18,398 bases of DNA, taken from Conoideocrella luteorostrata. Lineage: Eukaryota; Ascomycota; Sordariomycetes; Hypocreales; Clavicipitaceae. The notes under the pieces were generated by a model that did no database searches, was not told where the DNA came from, and saw only the letters and a list, made by a program, of their open reading frames with translations. Every line of letters begins with the position of its first letter. Position 1 is the stretch's first letter. Made by a program: the position numbers and the translations under genes. Where the stretch lies: NCBI GenBank assembly GCA_032433595.1, contig JASWJB010000538.1:1-18398 (forward strand), in the 5' to 3' direction. Positions 9,286 to 17,682 of the stretch are shown here, piece after piece.

Positions 9286-11729
9286 ATGCGCTTCGGCAGA
9301 ACCCTTCGAGCGGCCGTTTACGCGCCGTGGAAGGACAAGTACATTGACTATAGCAAGCTCAAGTCTTTGCTGCACGAGGACAAGTTCGACGACGATTCCG
9401 TGCCATGGACAGAGGACGATGAGAACCGCTTCTGCGACGAAATTTTCAATGTCCAGCTTGAGAAGGTCGCTCGTTTCCAGCGGGAGAGGGTGGACGCTCT
9501 GAAGCAGCAAGCGGATGCTGCATTTGATAAATTGAAGGAGTTGGCAGCTGCCGAGGCCAGCAGCCAGGAAGCGACTCGCTCGGATGCCGATGTTTCCAAG
9601 CTAAAAGAGCTTGAGAAGGAGTTGGATGACATCACCAATGAAGTCAAAGAACTCAAGAAATATAGCAGCATCAACTATACAGGCTTCTTGAAGATTGTCA
9701 AAAAGCACGACCGCAAGCGAGGTGACCGATACAAAGTGCGGCCGATAATGCAACTTAGTCTGGCCCAGCGACCTTTCAACTCGGAGCAGGGCTATTCTCC
9801 GTTACTGAACAAGCTGTCCATCATGTATTTTGCCATCAGACAACAATTGGAAGGGGAGGCAGCCCCGCTGGATTTGGATAATCAGGGTGAGACGCATAAT
9901 AATGGAGAGCGCTATACTGCCCATAAGTGTAAGTTCTCATTATCTGGGACTGTTCCTTGGCTTTACCTTACTGACTATGGCGACACTATAGTCTGGGTCC
10001 ATCCCGACAACTTGCTAGAGGTCAAGACCTTGATTCTCCGCCGATTGCCCTCACTTGTATATAGCGACCAGACATCCAAGGAGGTTGACGGCAACGACTC
10101 GCCTGCTGTGACCTCGCTGTACTTTGACGACAAGAAGTTTAACCTATATTCGGAAAAGATCGATCGCCAGTCGACGACGTCTTCGCTTCGGCTGCGCTGG
10201 TACGGCCAGCTCAATGCTCGTCCTGAAATCTTCATCGAACAGAAGGCTGCCGATGCCGAGGGCATGAGCCAAGAGCGTAGGTTCACAATTAAGGATAAAT
10301 GGGTGAAGCCATTTATTGATGGAGAATATGCCATGGAAAAGAGCGTGCAGAAGATGGAGCGTCAGGGTCAGCCCGAAGAAAAGATTGAAAGCTACAAAAA
10401 GACTGTGGCTAAGATCCAGGACTTTATCAAGCAGAAGAATCTATCGCCCGTTTTAAGAGCAAACTACGTTCGAACAGCTTTTCAGAAGCCACTGGATGAC
10501 CGTGTGCGAATCTCCATCGACACCAATCTCGCCTTCATCCGTGAAGACACTCTCGATCTCGAGCGCCCGTGCCGTAACCCGAAGGATTGGCATCGGGAGG
10601 ACATCGACAATAGCAGCATGACGTACCCATTCCGGAACATCAACCAGAGCGAGGTGTCCAAGTTTCCCTTTGCTGTTCTGGACATCAAACTCAAGGAGGA
10701 TGGCAACCGCAAGCGACCCGCGTGGATCGAGGATCTCATGGTTTCGCATTTGGTGCACCCAGCACCGAGGTTCTCCAAGTTTGTTCACGGCGTGGCTTCA
10801 TTGTTTGAAGACCATGTGAATAACCTCCCTTTCTGGCTGAGTGACCTCGAGACCGACATTCGTAAAGATCCCCAGAAGGCATTCGAAGAAGAGGAGCAGA
10901 GACGTGCTCAAAGGGCTGACGATGTCCAAGCTGTGGGTAGTTTGATTGGAACCGTTCCCAGCTCGTACAGGGCGGCCCAGAGCTCGCCCGTCGGCAAGTC
11001 ATATCTGGCTGATAGGATGGCGGCTGACTCCAAGGCTGCCCTGTCCACTTCCTTGCGAAGAAAAAGTGGTGCTATCAATGGTGAAGAAGAAGGCGAACCC
11101 AGCAATGTTCAGCTGCAGGAGGAGCCATTGCAAAGTCGTGGTGGCTATGGTACCTTGTCATCAATGCTACCGGGTCTTTCCCTTTCCAAATATGCCAAAG
11201 CAAAGCGTGCCCAGAAGGCCCAACTCCCAGAGGGTGTAGTTGAGCCCAAGCAATGGATCAAGAATATGGGTGAGCTCAAGGTAGAGCCCAAAGTTTGGTT
11301 AGCAAATGAGCGAACATTCCTCAAGTGGCAGCACATTGCTATTCTTCAGGGCACACTGGCATTGGCTCTGTACACTGCAGCGGGAGAAAGTTTTCTTGCA
11401 GAAGTCATGGGCACTGTTTATATCCTGATTGCCGCATTTGCGGGACTCTGGGGGTACTATATACTGAATGTGCGGAGAGATATGATTGTGGAGAGGAGTG
11501 GGAAGGACTTTGACAATATGTTTGGACCGTTGGTCATCAGTGTTGCGCTCATGGTGGCACTTGTAGTCAACTTCACTTTGCAGGTAAGCAAGTTCCGTCT
11601 CCAATGGCTATGTTGGCGGCGTGGGGTGAAAACTAACCAGAATGTTCGCGACAGTACCAAAAAGCATTTGCAAGGTTTAACCATGGCGACGGCAACAGCA
11701 CGGGAATGATTTCGGACGAGCTTAAATAA
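9286..11729 (+). CDS. SPX-domain vacuolar transporter chaperone, Vtc2/Vtc3 type, 769 aa
   Basis: Joins 9286-9928, 9992-11583 and 11655-11729. VTC subunits form a vacuolar membrane complex that synthesises polyphosphate and moves it into the vacuole. The N-terminal SPX domain (1 to about 150) senses inositol pyrophosphates. It has Tyr22 and Lys26 in YIDYSKLK, a charged helical stretch (about 75-125) and the basic helix with K136, K139 and K140. The tunnel domain (about 210-500) keeps R281/R283 (RLRWYG), K299 and S476-K477. A variable linker (about 505-640) precedes the DUF202-like region with WLANERTF (650-657) and three membrane segments (about 662-678, 686-706, 726-743). PWKDKYIDY, DWHREDID, LETDIRKDP and WLANERTF resemble yeast Vtc2/Vtc3 more than Vtc4. 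Asp445 sits where catalytic Vtc4 has a metal-binding Glu, so the protein may be accessory. Family assignment is firm; paralogue assignment is from memory of the yeast proteins. Confidence 0.92.
9929..9991 (+). other. VTC intron 1 (63 nt, phase 1, stop-free and in frame)
   Basis: Donor GTAAGT at 9929, branch-like ACTGAC at 9970-9975, acceptor TATAG ending at 9991. Splicing gives HKFWVHPDN, matching the family motif KFWVH/KYWVHPDN. Unspliced, it would insert 21 residues just before this motif without a stop. Confidence 0.93.
11584..11654 (+). other. VTC intron 2 (71 nt, phase 0)
   Basis: Donor GTAAGC at 11584, branch-like CTAAC at 11633-11637, acceptor ACAG ending at 11654, about 18 nt after the branch. 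The join gives NFTLQ-YQKAFARF and a stop at 11727-11729. The nearer CAG ending at 11640 is only 3 nt from the branch site and is unlikely. Unspliced reading would stop at 11707-11709 with an unrelated tail. Confidence 0.85.
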
Positions 11730-11737
11730 TCGACGAA

Positions 11738-11767
11738 TCCCCTGGTGAGGCACGTTTCACCAGGGGA
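11738..11767 (+). repeat. Perfect 11-bp hairpin 8 nt after the VTC stop codon
   Basis: The arm TCCCCTGGTGA (11738-11748) is exactly complementary to TCACCAGGGGA (11757-11767) across an 8-nt loop (11749-11756). The stem is GC-rich and lies at the start of the 3' UTR. It could affect mRNA stability or 3'-end formation. Function is unknown. Confidence 0.8.
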
Positions 11768-12186
11768 GACTGCATTTACGCATGAGTAAGAGGCGGGTAA
11801 TGAAAGGTGAAGGGAAGGCCAGAGCTGTTGGCTGCATCTTGGGATCCGGAGTATCGTTTTATTGATGTACAGTAGTGCTTGGGATGAAACCCCCTCTATA
11901 TACTTATTGTAGTTGTTGTATTTCATGGGAGGTTCCTGTTGATTGCATTTTCAGCCCGGGCACTGAATTAAATTACTTGTTAGCCAATTGAATTGCTGGA
12001 TGAGGTGAAACGGGTCGACGTTGTTGCTTGCAATTGGCAGTGAAACGGATTATGTACAAAAATTGTAAGCCAATCCCTCAAAAGCGGAACCAGGCCCCCC
12101 CGCTCTTGGTGAAGCAACCAACTGCAAACTGCAAGCCAGCCACAGAGGTTTTATGTTGCAATGTTGCAGAGCACCGGGTCACAGCG

Positions 12187-12204
12187 CTGTACATGCATGT
12201 ACAG
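12187..12204. repeat. Perfect 18-bp palindrome
   Basis: CTGTACATGCATGTACAG equals its own reverse complement with no spacer. It lies 458 bp after the VTC stop codon and about 980 bp before the next start codon. It could be a binding site for a dimeric regulator or a small cruciform. I know of no named factor with this site. Confidence 0.85.
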
Positions 12205-12223
12205 TATGCAGCTCAGGTGTTTT

Positions 12224-12251
12224 CTTATGTTTTTCTTCTTATGTTTTTCTT
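12224..12251. repeat. Tandem 2 x 14-bp repeat in a T-rich tract
   Basis: CTTATGTTTTTCTT occurs twice back to back (12224-12237 and 12238-12251) with no mismatch. It runs into further T-rich DNA up to about 12272. A replication-slippage duplication is the simplest reading. Confidence 0.85.
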
Positions 12252-12576
12252 TTTATTTATTTTTATTGATTTTGCACCTTGGACTGTCGGCGCACAGGCG
12301 TAATTCCGGACGTGGCGTCACAAGTTGTGTCCTGACGAGAAGCTTGCTGACGTGGTCGCTCCCAGCCCACAGCATCCCCCAACATGTGCATGAAATGTAC
12401 TCCGTCACGACCAGGCGATTGGATGTTTCGCCCACCCAAAGCAGCAGCCCAGCCTCCTCGTTCGCAGCAAGCACTCGACTCTCCGACATCTGACCACTCC
12501 CTGCATGAAATAGGTATCGGGGTGGTGGCCTTGTGTGGGATTTTTATCTATCTGTCCTTTTTTTTCCCTTCTCAAG

Positions 12577-12596
12577 TTTTTATTTTTTATTTTTTA
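12577..12596. repeat. Short T6A microsatellite
   Basis: A run of T residues broken by A about every seventh base, roughly three units, inside a longer T-rich stretch (12548-12600). Ordinary low-complexity intergenic DNA. Confidence 0.7.
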
Positions 12597-12972
12597 TTGA
12601 CCGCCTAATTTTACTTTTATATTTTATAATTTCTACAGCTGGCGCATGCGACCACGAGGGTTTAGTCTGATTCACAGACACCCTCAATGAAAATTGCCGA
12701 GTATTATTGCACTCTTTGCTCATTGTTACACCGCCGGGCCCCTTCTATTCGGAAGTGAATACTCGGTGAATGATTTTGCGGCTCTCTGGAACATGAGACC
12801 GCTCATTGGGTCGACGTGAGGCCAGATAAGGTCAGGCGATGAATGCAAGACGATAGGCTGGGATCACAGCACCACCTCTGAACCGCAGGAACCTGCAGAC
12901 GCCTCCACACTACGAACCTGTTTCTGCAGTTCAATTGACTTACTGTGGTGACTGCAACTTTATTCTCTTTCC

Positions 12973-13180
12973 TATGAAGGATCCGTTTCCCTACCATCTG
13001 TCGAATAGTGCTGTGGCTACCACACGCGCGGCTGCTTTTACGAGGTTGTCATATACGCGGTCCTGACCAGCATAGACAGAGCTGCTTAGCGCAACATAAT
13101 TCGATACCGGCACCAACAGACACTTGGGGAAACTACTGCCTCACGATAGCGGACGCGCACGAACCGATCTTGATGTCAAC
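12973..13180 (+). promoter_or_regulatory. Leader region of the 848-aa gene, with upstream ATGs
   Basis: This region precedes the start at 13181. It opens with an ATG at 12973 that heads a short frame of about 30 codons, if the transcript extends that far. A second upstream ATG at 13173 overlaps the main start. I cannot place the transcription start. Confidence 0.35.
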
Positions 13181-13253
13181 ATGGACGACGAAAAAGATAC
13201 CAAGAAGAAGAAGAAGGGCTTCTTTGGTGGCATTTTGCGTGCCAAGGGCTTAG
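13173..13253 (+). other. Overlapping upstream ORF, 26 codons
   Basis: The ATG at 13173 lies 8 nt before the main start in another frame and stops at 13251-13253 inside the coding region. Its context has T at -3 and is weak, while the main ATG at 13181 has A at -3 and G at +4. Most ribosomes should bypass it by leaky scanning, but it may lower translation. It is not expected to encode a functional peptide; the Arg run in it is the frame-shifted image of the main protein's Lys codons. Confidence 0.5.
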
Positions 13254-15936
13254 CTTCGAGGGCCAAAGGCAAGGTATTCCGAGACCGTGAAAATAGCAGC
13301 TCATCGCCAGAGGATAGAGCCAAGTTGAAGCCCAAGTCGTCGAGGCAGTTTCCTGTCACCGAGAATGACACACCGACCAATGTGAAGCGGCAAACGAGAA
13401 AAAATGGGCTTAATGGAGGGGCGTATCAGCGACGAGCGGATGGTAATACTGGCTTGTCCATGCGGAATGAGGACCTGCCACGGCGAGAAAATGGTGCTGC
13501 TACCTCTGGCGCACAGCGCAATGGGGGAGAGAACATCCCGCGCAAGAAGAGTCGGACGATTGAGCCTGTTGTGCAGCCGATAGAGAACGGACCGAAGTCT
13601 TCTCGAAGACGGCCTAGGCGCCCGAAACCGTTGGAGAAGGATGAGGAGCTTGACAGTCCGGCGGGAGAACAGAAGAATAAGTTCGAAACACCCGAGCCGC
13701 CGGTGCTGTCACAGTGGCCTCCACCTGGAATATCGACTGATGGGCAATTGCCGCCTGCTTATGCTATGGAGCTCATTGCCCGAGGAGCGCCGATCCATCG
13801 AGGGCACAAGCGGCCTATACCTCATGCGCCAGAAAATTACTACGCCTTATATGCGACTACATCTAGCATCAATGCCGACGACACGGATGCCGTGAGTATC
13901 CATGAATTCATGGTGCCACTCATGACCTTGCGGCCGCAAGGCCCAGGACGAGCAATGTATCCTTGGGAAACCCTAGAACAACCCAGCTGCGCCTTCCTGT
14001 ATGGTCTACGCCAGGGGACAATCACCCTCAATCAATGGATCTCGATGAATAGCTCCCTACCGCCCACCATCGCTCTACGCGATTCCGGCATCCTGCCTCG
14101 CTCGATGGATCTCTACCGCATTATGGAGCGCCTACAAGAGCTCCAAGCAGGCTTGGAAGACGACGATGAGAATCTCCTCTACAGAATCTTGTATAAGAGA
14201 ATTCTTCGCGATCCAGATAGGATTCTCAACCCGCACAAGACACTGGACAAGCAAATAACTGATTTGCTGCTCGTGTTGTCCCGCCCGGATTGGATCGATT
14301 TCACAGACAAGAAGAATCAGGTGGTGACGCGATTCATCTTCAACACAGAGTTTGTGAACCCCTTGGTGTACAAGAAATTCTTTCACCAGCTGTTGTTGAG
14401 TTTGGAGTTGGAACTGAGGATTCATTCAAGGCAGCATGGGGATTGGGCCAAAGAGAAGCTGTTGGGGCAGATCCCGCCAACGATACGGTGGAACTTGGCA
14501 TTGGCAAGACGGTGGAGGGAGAACGTGAGGATTGATGGATTTGGAGAGTCAGCGGAACAGAGTGAGTGGCTGTTTCTGAACGTGATTTGGAGGTCCAAAA
14601 TATGCTAACGATTTTTGGTAGCAAAACTGAGGTATAAACTGAAGAAACGACAGGTGAAAGTGTTGAAGAAGTTCGCACAAGCCATGAAGTGGCCGAATCT
14701 GAGCAACGTCATGGAGAATTTGAGAATACACGATGAAGAGTTTCGACTGGATTCTATCAGTTCGGATGCGTTTGCCTTCTTCAGCGGGCTTGTTCTGCCG
14801 GGGGTGAGTCTGGCCCTCCTTGATTTACACAACGTTTGCCAAGTTTTACTGACTGGGATATGTATAGCCCACATTCCCCTTCCTCATCATGAATACTCTC
14901 ATCGATCTCGACCCAGACTCGGCTACAGACAACCTGGCTTTATTGTCCCATAATCATCCTCAGAGCGGATTCCAGTATCGTAACAGCCATACATACTGGT
15001 CGGCAAGCTGTATTGTCGGGAAAGTTCTCGCTCCTACATGCCACGCCGTAGCTGGCTGGATCGGACCCTGTCGACGAACATCCGACCTGAGCGGTTCTCA
15101 AATCGCACGGATTCGCACTCGTCGCCCTAAACACCAAGAACGAAGACTGGGTCCCGAAGACGTGGAAAGCATGGGAGAGAGATCTGACTGCCTGGGCCCA
15201 GCTGCTCAGTCGTATCCCGTTGAGGATTACACGCTCGTTGTTCCTGACGAGGATAGCTTCGCCGTGGATACAGTGCGGATCGAACTCCTCGGCTTTAAAC
15301 CAGTCGTCACCATGGCGGAAGATACATACGCCAATGGACCACGCCTATTCGATGCAAATATCCAATTCGCCATAGATGGAGTATCATGGCCGTTGAGACT
15401 CATGTATGACGTCAATTTCGTTATGGGTTGGCCATGTTCACAGGCGCCACATCCGCTCTTCTTTGATTATGTATACAGAGTGGTCAAGGCGGACGAGGTT
15501 GTTAGAGTTCGAGATTGGGGTGGACTATATTACAAGAACTTGAGAAATGGTGGTTCTGCGAGCGCGCGGTCAAGTCCTGCCCCGCCATTTTACAACATGG
15601 GATTTGACGAGGAACTGGACTTTATTGACGATGACGGGGATGATGAGAAGGTCTTGGTTGTGGAGGCGTATGGAGTGCCGGACAATGAGGTGCTGGCAAG
15701 GGCGTGGTGCTCCCATTGGGGGTTGAGTGCGGTGGTGGCGGATATTCGAAAGACGTGGTAAGTCTGCTTTTTTCACTCCTGGGCCCTCTGCTCGGGGCAA
15801 TATCTCTGAAAGGGTTTTTTCTGATGTATTTGGGATTTATAGCATGTCCTGTGCGATTAGGGAAGCGTACGCTGCTACGATTACAGTAGTCATTTTGGTG
15901 GATGGACGGTATGACGAGCGGGAGAATGACGCATGA
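13181..15936 (+). CDS. Uncharacterised 848-aa protein, basic disordered N-terminus, Cys-rich C-terminus
   Basis: Joins 13181-14561, 14622-14803, 14868-15757 and 15843-15936. I do not recognise a named domain. Residues 1 to about 168 are low in hydrophobics and rich in Lys, Arg, Asn, Ser and Pro. They include K8-K12, then the basic-hydrophobic GFFGGILRAKGLASRAKGK, which might bind nucleic acid or membrane. A Pro-rich segment (about 170-190) leads into a folded-looking part. That part contains LLLVLSRPDWIDF, a helical charged stretch (about 310-410), and HTYWSASCIVGKVLAPTC in exon 3. An acidic patch lies at about 767-783. The end has Cys802, Cys818 and Cys821 (C-x15-C-x2-C), a possible metal or disulfide site. 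The ATG at 13181 is the first in frame with strong context; the open frame upstream has none. Each intron has good signals, and each join keeps a plausible protein sequence, so the gene model is better supported than any function. No signal peptide or clear membrane segment. Confidence 0.82.
14562..14621 (+). other. Intron 1 of the 848-aa gene (60 nt, phase 1)
   Basis: Donor GTGAGT at 14562, branch-like CTAAC at 14605-14609, acceptor TAG ending at 14621. Reading through stops at 14606-14608, whereas splicing joins ESAEQ to TKLRYKLKKRQ in frame. Confidence 0.88.
14804..14867 (+). other. Intron 2 of the 848-aa gene (64 nt, phase 0)
   Basis: Donor GTGAGT at 14804, branch-like ACTGAC at 14848-14853, acceptor TATAG ending at 14867. 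The join gives LVLPG-PTFPFLIMNTL and leads into the long third exon. Confidence 0.87.
15758..15842 (+). other. Intron 3 of the 848-aa gene (85 nt, phase 2)
   Basis: Donor GTAAGT at 15758, weaker branch-like CTGAT near 15821, acceptor TATAG ending at 15842. Splicing completes Cys818 and yields RKTCMSCAIREAYAA. Without splicing the frame stops at 15759-15761. Confidence 0.85.
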
Positions 15937-16782
15937 TGACGATTACGATTTTGACGAAGGATACGATGATAGCGTGATGTGTAGCATATTTGCTAGACTA
16001 GTGCCAAATTCAAGCATTTGAGCTTTTGGACTGTGATGTCCTGGAACAATTTCTGAGATGCTTGCGAAATGTTAATTCTGCCAACCCCAACAGCCTGAAT
16101 AAGCTCCCTTCTACACCGTATTCTGATGGCTGCCGCAATGGATAATGCATTGAAAACTTGCAGGCGTTTATAGCAACTTATCAAGAACAGCAGATCTACT
16201 AAGCAGTTTGTTCTTCACATTGCGGAGTACAAATTACACTCTATCTTATAGCCTGCCTGTCTATTGCACTCTTGGCCCGCGTGATCTTCGTGGCGGTGGA
16301 GGGTGTGGATCCGCGGGGAGTTCGGAGATGGAAGCCGCCGACCGGCTACTTCTTTGACTTAATTCCGCTGAGAAGAACGCACCTTGGGCATTGATTGGTA
16401 TCGTCGCCCAAATGCAACTTATTGTGTCTCGGAGCGAACAGGCGCCACTGGCGGTGCATGGAAAAACTCGAGCATCGTGGGGCGACGACAATGTTGGAAG
16501 AACCGCTTCGAGCCATTTCTCATGTCGATCGTGCTGTGCCAGATGCAGATTCAGTTTCGCATCTACATTCCCTGCCAAATGGGTTGTCCTGTGAGACATG
16601 CAGCATGCGTGGGTGGTGCTGGCTGTGGCGGGGGAGCCGCAATCGGTGAGGGAGCAGCAGCAGCATCAGCATGGTAGTTTTTTTTGGTCATTAGTCTTTC
16701 TTTAAAAAAATAAAAAAATCGGATGGGTTTTGTGTCTGGTTGTCGTCGACTGATGCACGGTCTGAGATATTCTAGACTTTAC

Positions 16783-17421
16783 TACGGAGTAGTAGGGGCC
16801 AATCTGCGTGCCACGGAGCAACCACACCGTCTATTGACTGATGTTGGCGGTGATATCTCGCCCTGTCGTCATAGCGGGAGAGTTTGATACTCTGGAGCAG
16901 TGAGGTGAGCCAGTTACTCCCTACGGACCTTTCTCCTTTTGCATATTATTTGGTTATTGTGTTCTTGGTTCCATTCATGCGGCCAGGGCTAGATTTGTTT
17001 GCGCAGACAACCGTTCTTTTCTCTGGTGTGCATACTCCGTACAGCTCTTGGCATTTCTTGAGTTCCAAGCATGGAGGAGGGCCTCTGAGAGCGCCGTCTG
17101 GTGAATGAAGCAAAGTGGCAGTGGCTACTCCGTAGCTAGTTCGTGGCTTCCCCGGTCGCGGTCGCACGGAGAAGTGGAGCGACAGAGGATCAACTGGAAG
17201 CGGTCCCCGCTGTTAGTGGAGATCCGCTGGGACAGCTCGCAGGAGGGGCGAAAAGGAAGAACAAATAACTACAGGGGTAGAAGGGGGCTCCAGGGAATCA
17301 ACAAGTACGGTTACGGAGTACCGGAGTACGGGTGACATCAACTTTGACGACGCTTTCGGTTCAGGGTCCTGGTTCGACAAGCACTAACTAACTGCGGAGC
17401 AGCCGTAAGGAGTACTCCGTA
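16783..17421. repeat. Cluster of five exact TACTCCGTA/TACGGAGTA 9-mers
   Basis: Exact copies lie at 16783-16791 (-), 17033-17041 (+), 17126-17134 (+), 17312-17320 (-) and 17413-17421 (+). Near copies are CGGAGTAC at 16223-16230 and 17322-17329, and TCTCCGTA at 17553-17560. About 0.005 exact copies would be expected in 640 bp for both strands by chance. I see none in the coding exons. This may be a regulator site array upstream of the gene starting at 18237, or a dispersed genomic repeat word. Confidence 0.85.
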
Positions 17422-17594
17422 GCTAGGAGTAGCTCCATCATGAGCCTCCCCAACCTTCCCGGCAATAAGGTGTGTGCGGACTGAGTGCGTGCGGCGTACC
17501 AATGCCTCCCCCTTTATCCGATATCTCGTGGGCTGGTTGAGCTACGTGCTGTTCTCCGTATTCCGTACAGTAAATATTGTACTCGACCGCGTGC

Positions 17595-17615
17595 CAATTG
17601 ACAATTGACAATTGA
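17595..17615. repeat. Three tandem CAATTGA units
   Basis: Three perfect 7-bp units at 17595-17601, 17602-17608 and 17609-17615, each containing the palindrome CAATTG, followed by a partial unit. It lies about 620 bp upstream of the start codon at 18237. It could be slippage or a small site array. Confidence 0.85.
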
Positions 17616-17682
17616 CAAACTGAGACTGGAGCTTCCCTGGCCGTGCGGCGGGGACTGACTGACAGAGTCTCCAGTATTCATG

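Larger units (their letters stand above)
11768..12972. other. Intergenic DNA between VTC and the 848-aa gene
   Basis: No gene is supported. The stretch contains the rest of the VTC 3' region, the palindrome at 12187-12204 and T-rich tracts at 12218-12272 and 12548-12600. It also has a 9-bp inverted repeat, CCGAGTATT at 12697-12705 and AATACTCGG at 12758-12766. Copies of the CGGAGTA core occur at 11847-11853 and 12398-12405 (reverse orientation). Confidence 0.6.
15937..17682. other. Long intergenic region, no supported gene
   Basis: The first part is the 3' region of the 848-aa gene. Frames of 112 codons (16261-16599, - strand) and 97 codons (16384-16677, + strand) overlap antisense and look non-coding; the second lacks an ATG start. 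The region contains homopolymer T and A tracts at 16677-16718 and, from 16783, the TACTCCGTA motif cluster and the CAATTGA repeat. Confidence 0.6.

Noticed and set aside
11638..11640. Alternative acceptor CAG for VTC intron 2
   Set aside because: It is only 3 nt from the CTAAC branch site, too close for splicing. The acceptor at 11652-11654 is well spaced.
11584..11709. Direct read-through as the C-terminus of the VTC protein
   Set aside because: The sequence after NFTLQ has a clear donor, branch site and acceptor. The spliced ending is more plausible than the read-through tail.
12161..12493. 110-codon frame on the + strand between VTC and the next gene
   Set aside because: It crosses the palindrome and T-rich low-complexity DNA and encodes homopolymer-like runs. 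There is no sign of coding.
13124..13180. Upstream extension of the 848-aa protein
   Set aside because: The extension would begin at TTG. The first in-frame ATG is 13181 and has strong start context.
16261..16599. 112-codon frame on the - strand
   Set aside because: It overlaps + strand frames of similar length and has a biased, domain-free composition. No splice-linked continuation was evident.
17371..17382. GGTTCGA resembling a tRNA B box
   Set aside because: The rest of the B box does not fit, and no cloverleaf or A box could be found upstream.
17437..17482. Short frame starting MSLPNLPGNK as a possible first exon
   Set aside because: It is only 14 codons, with no canonical donor. It is more likely chance or an upstream ORF in intergenic DNA.
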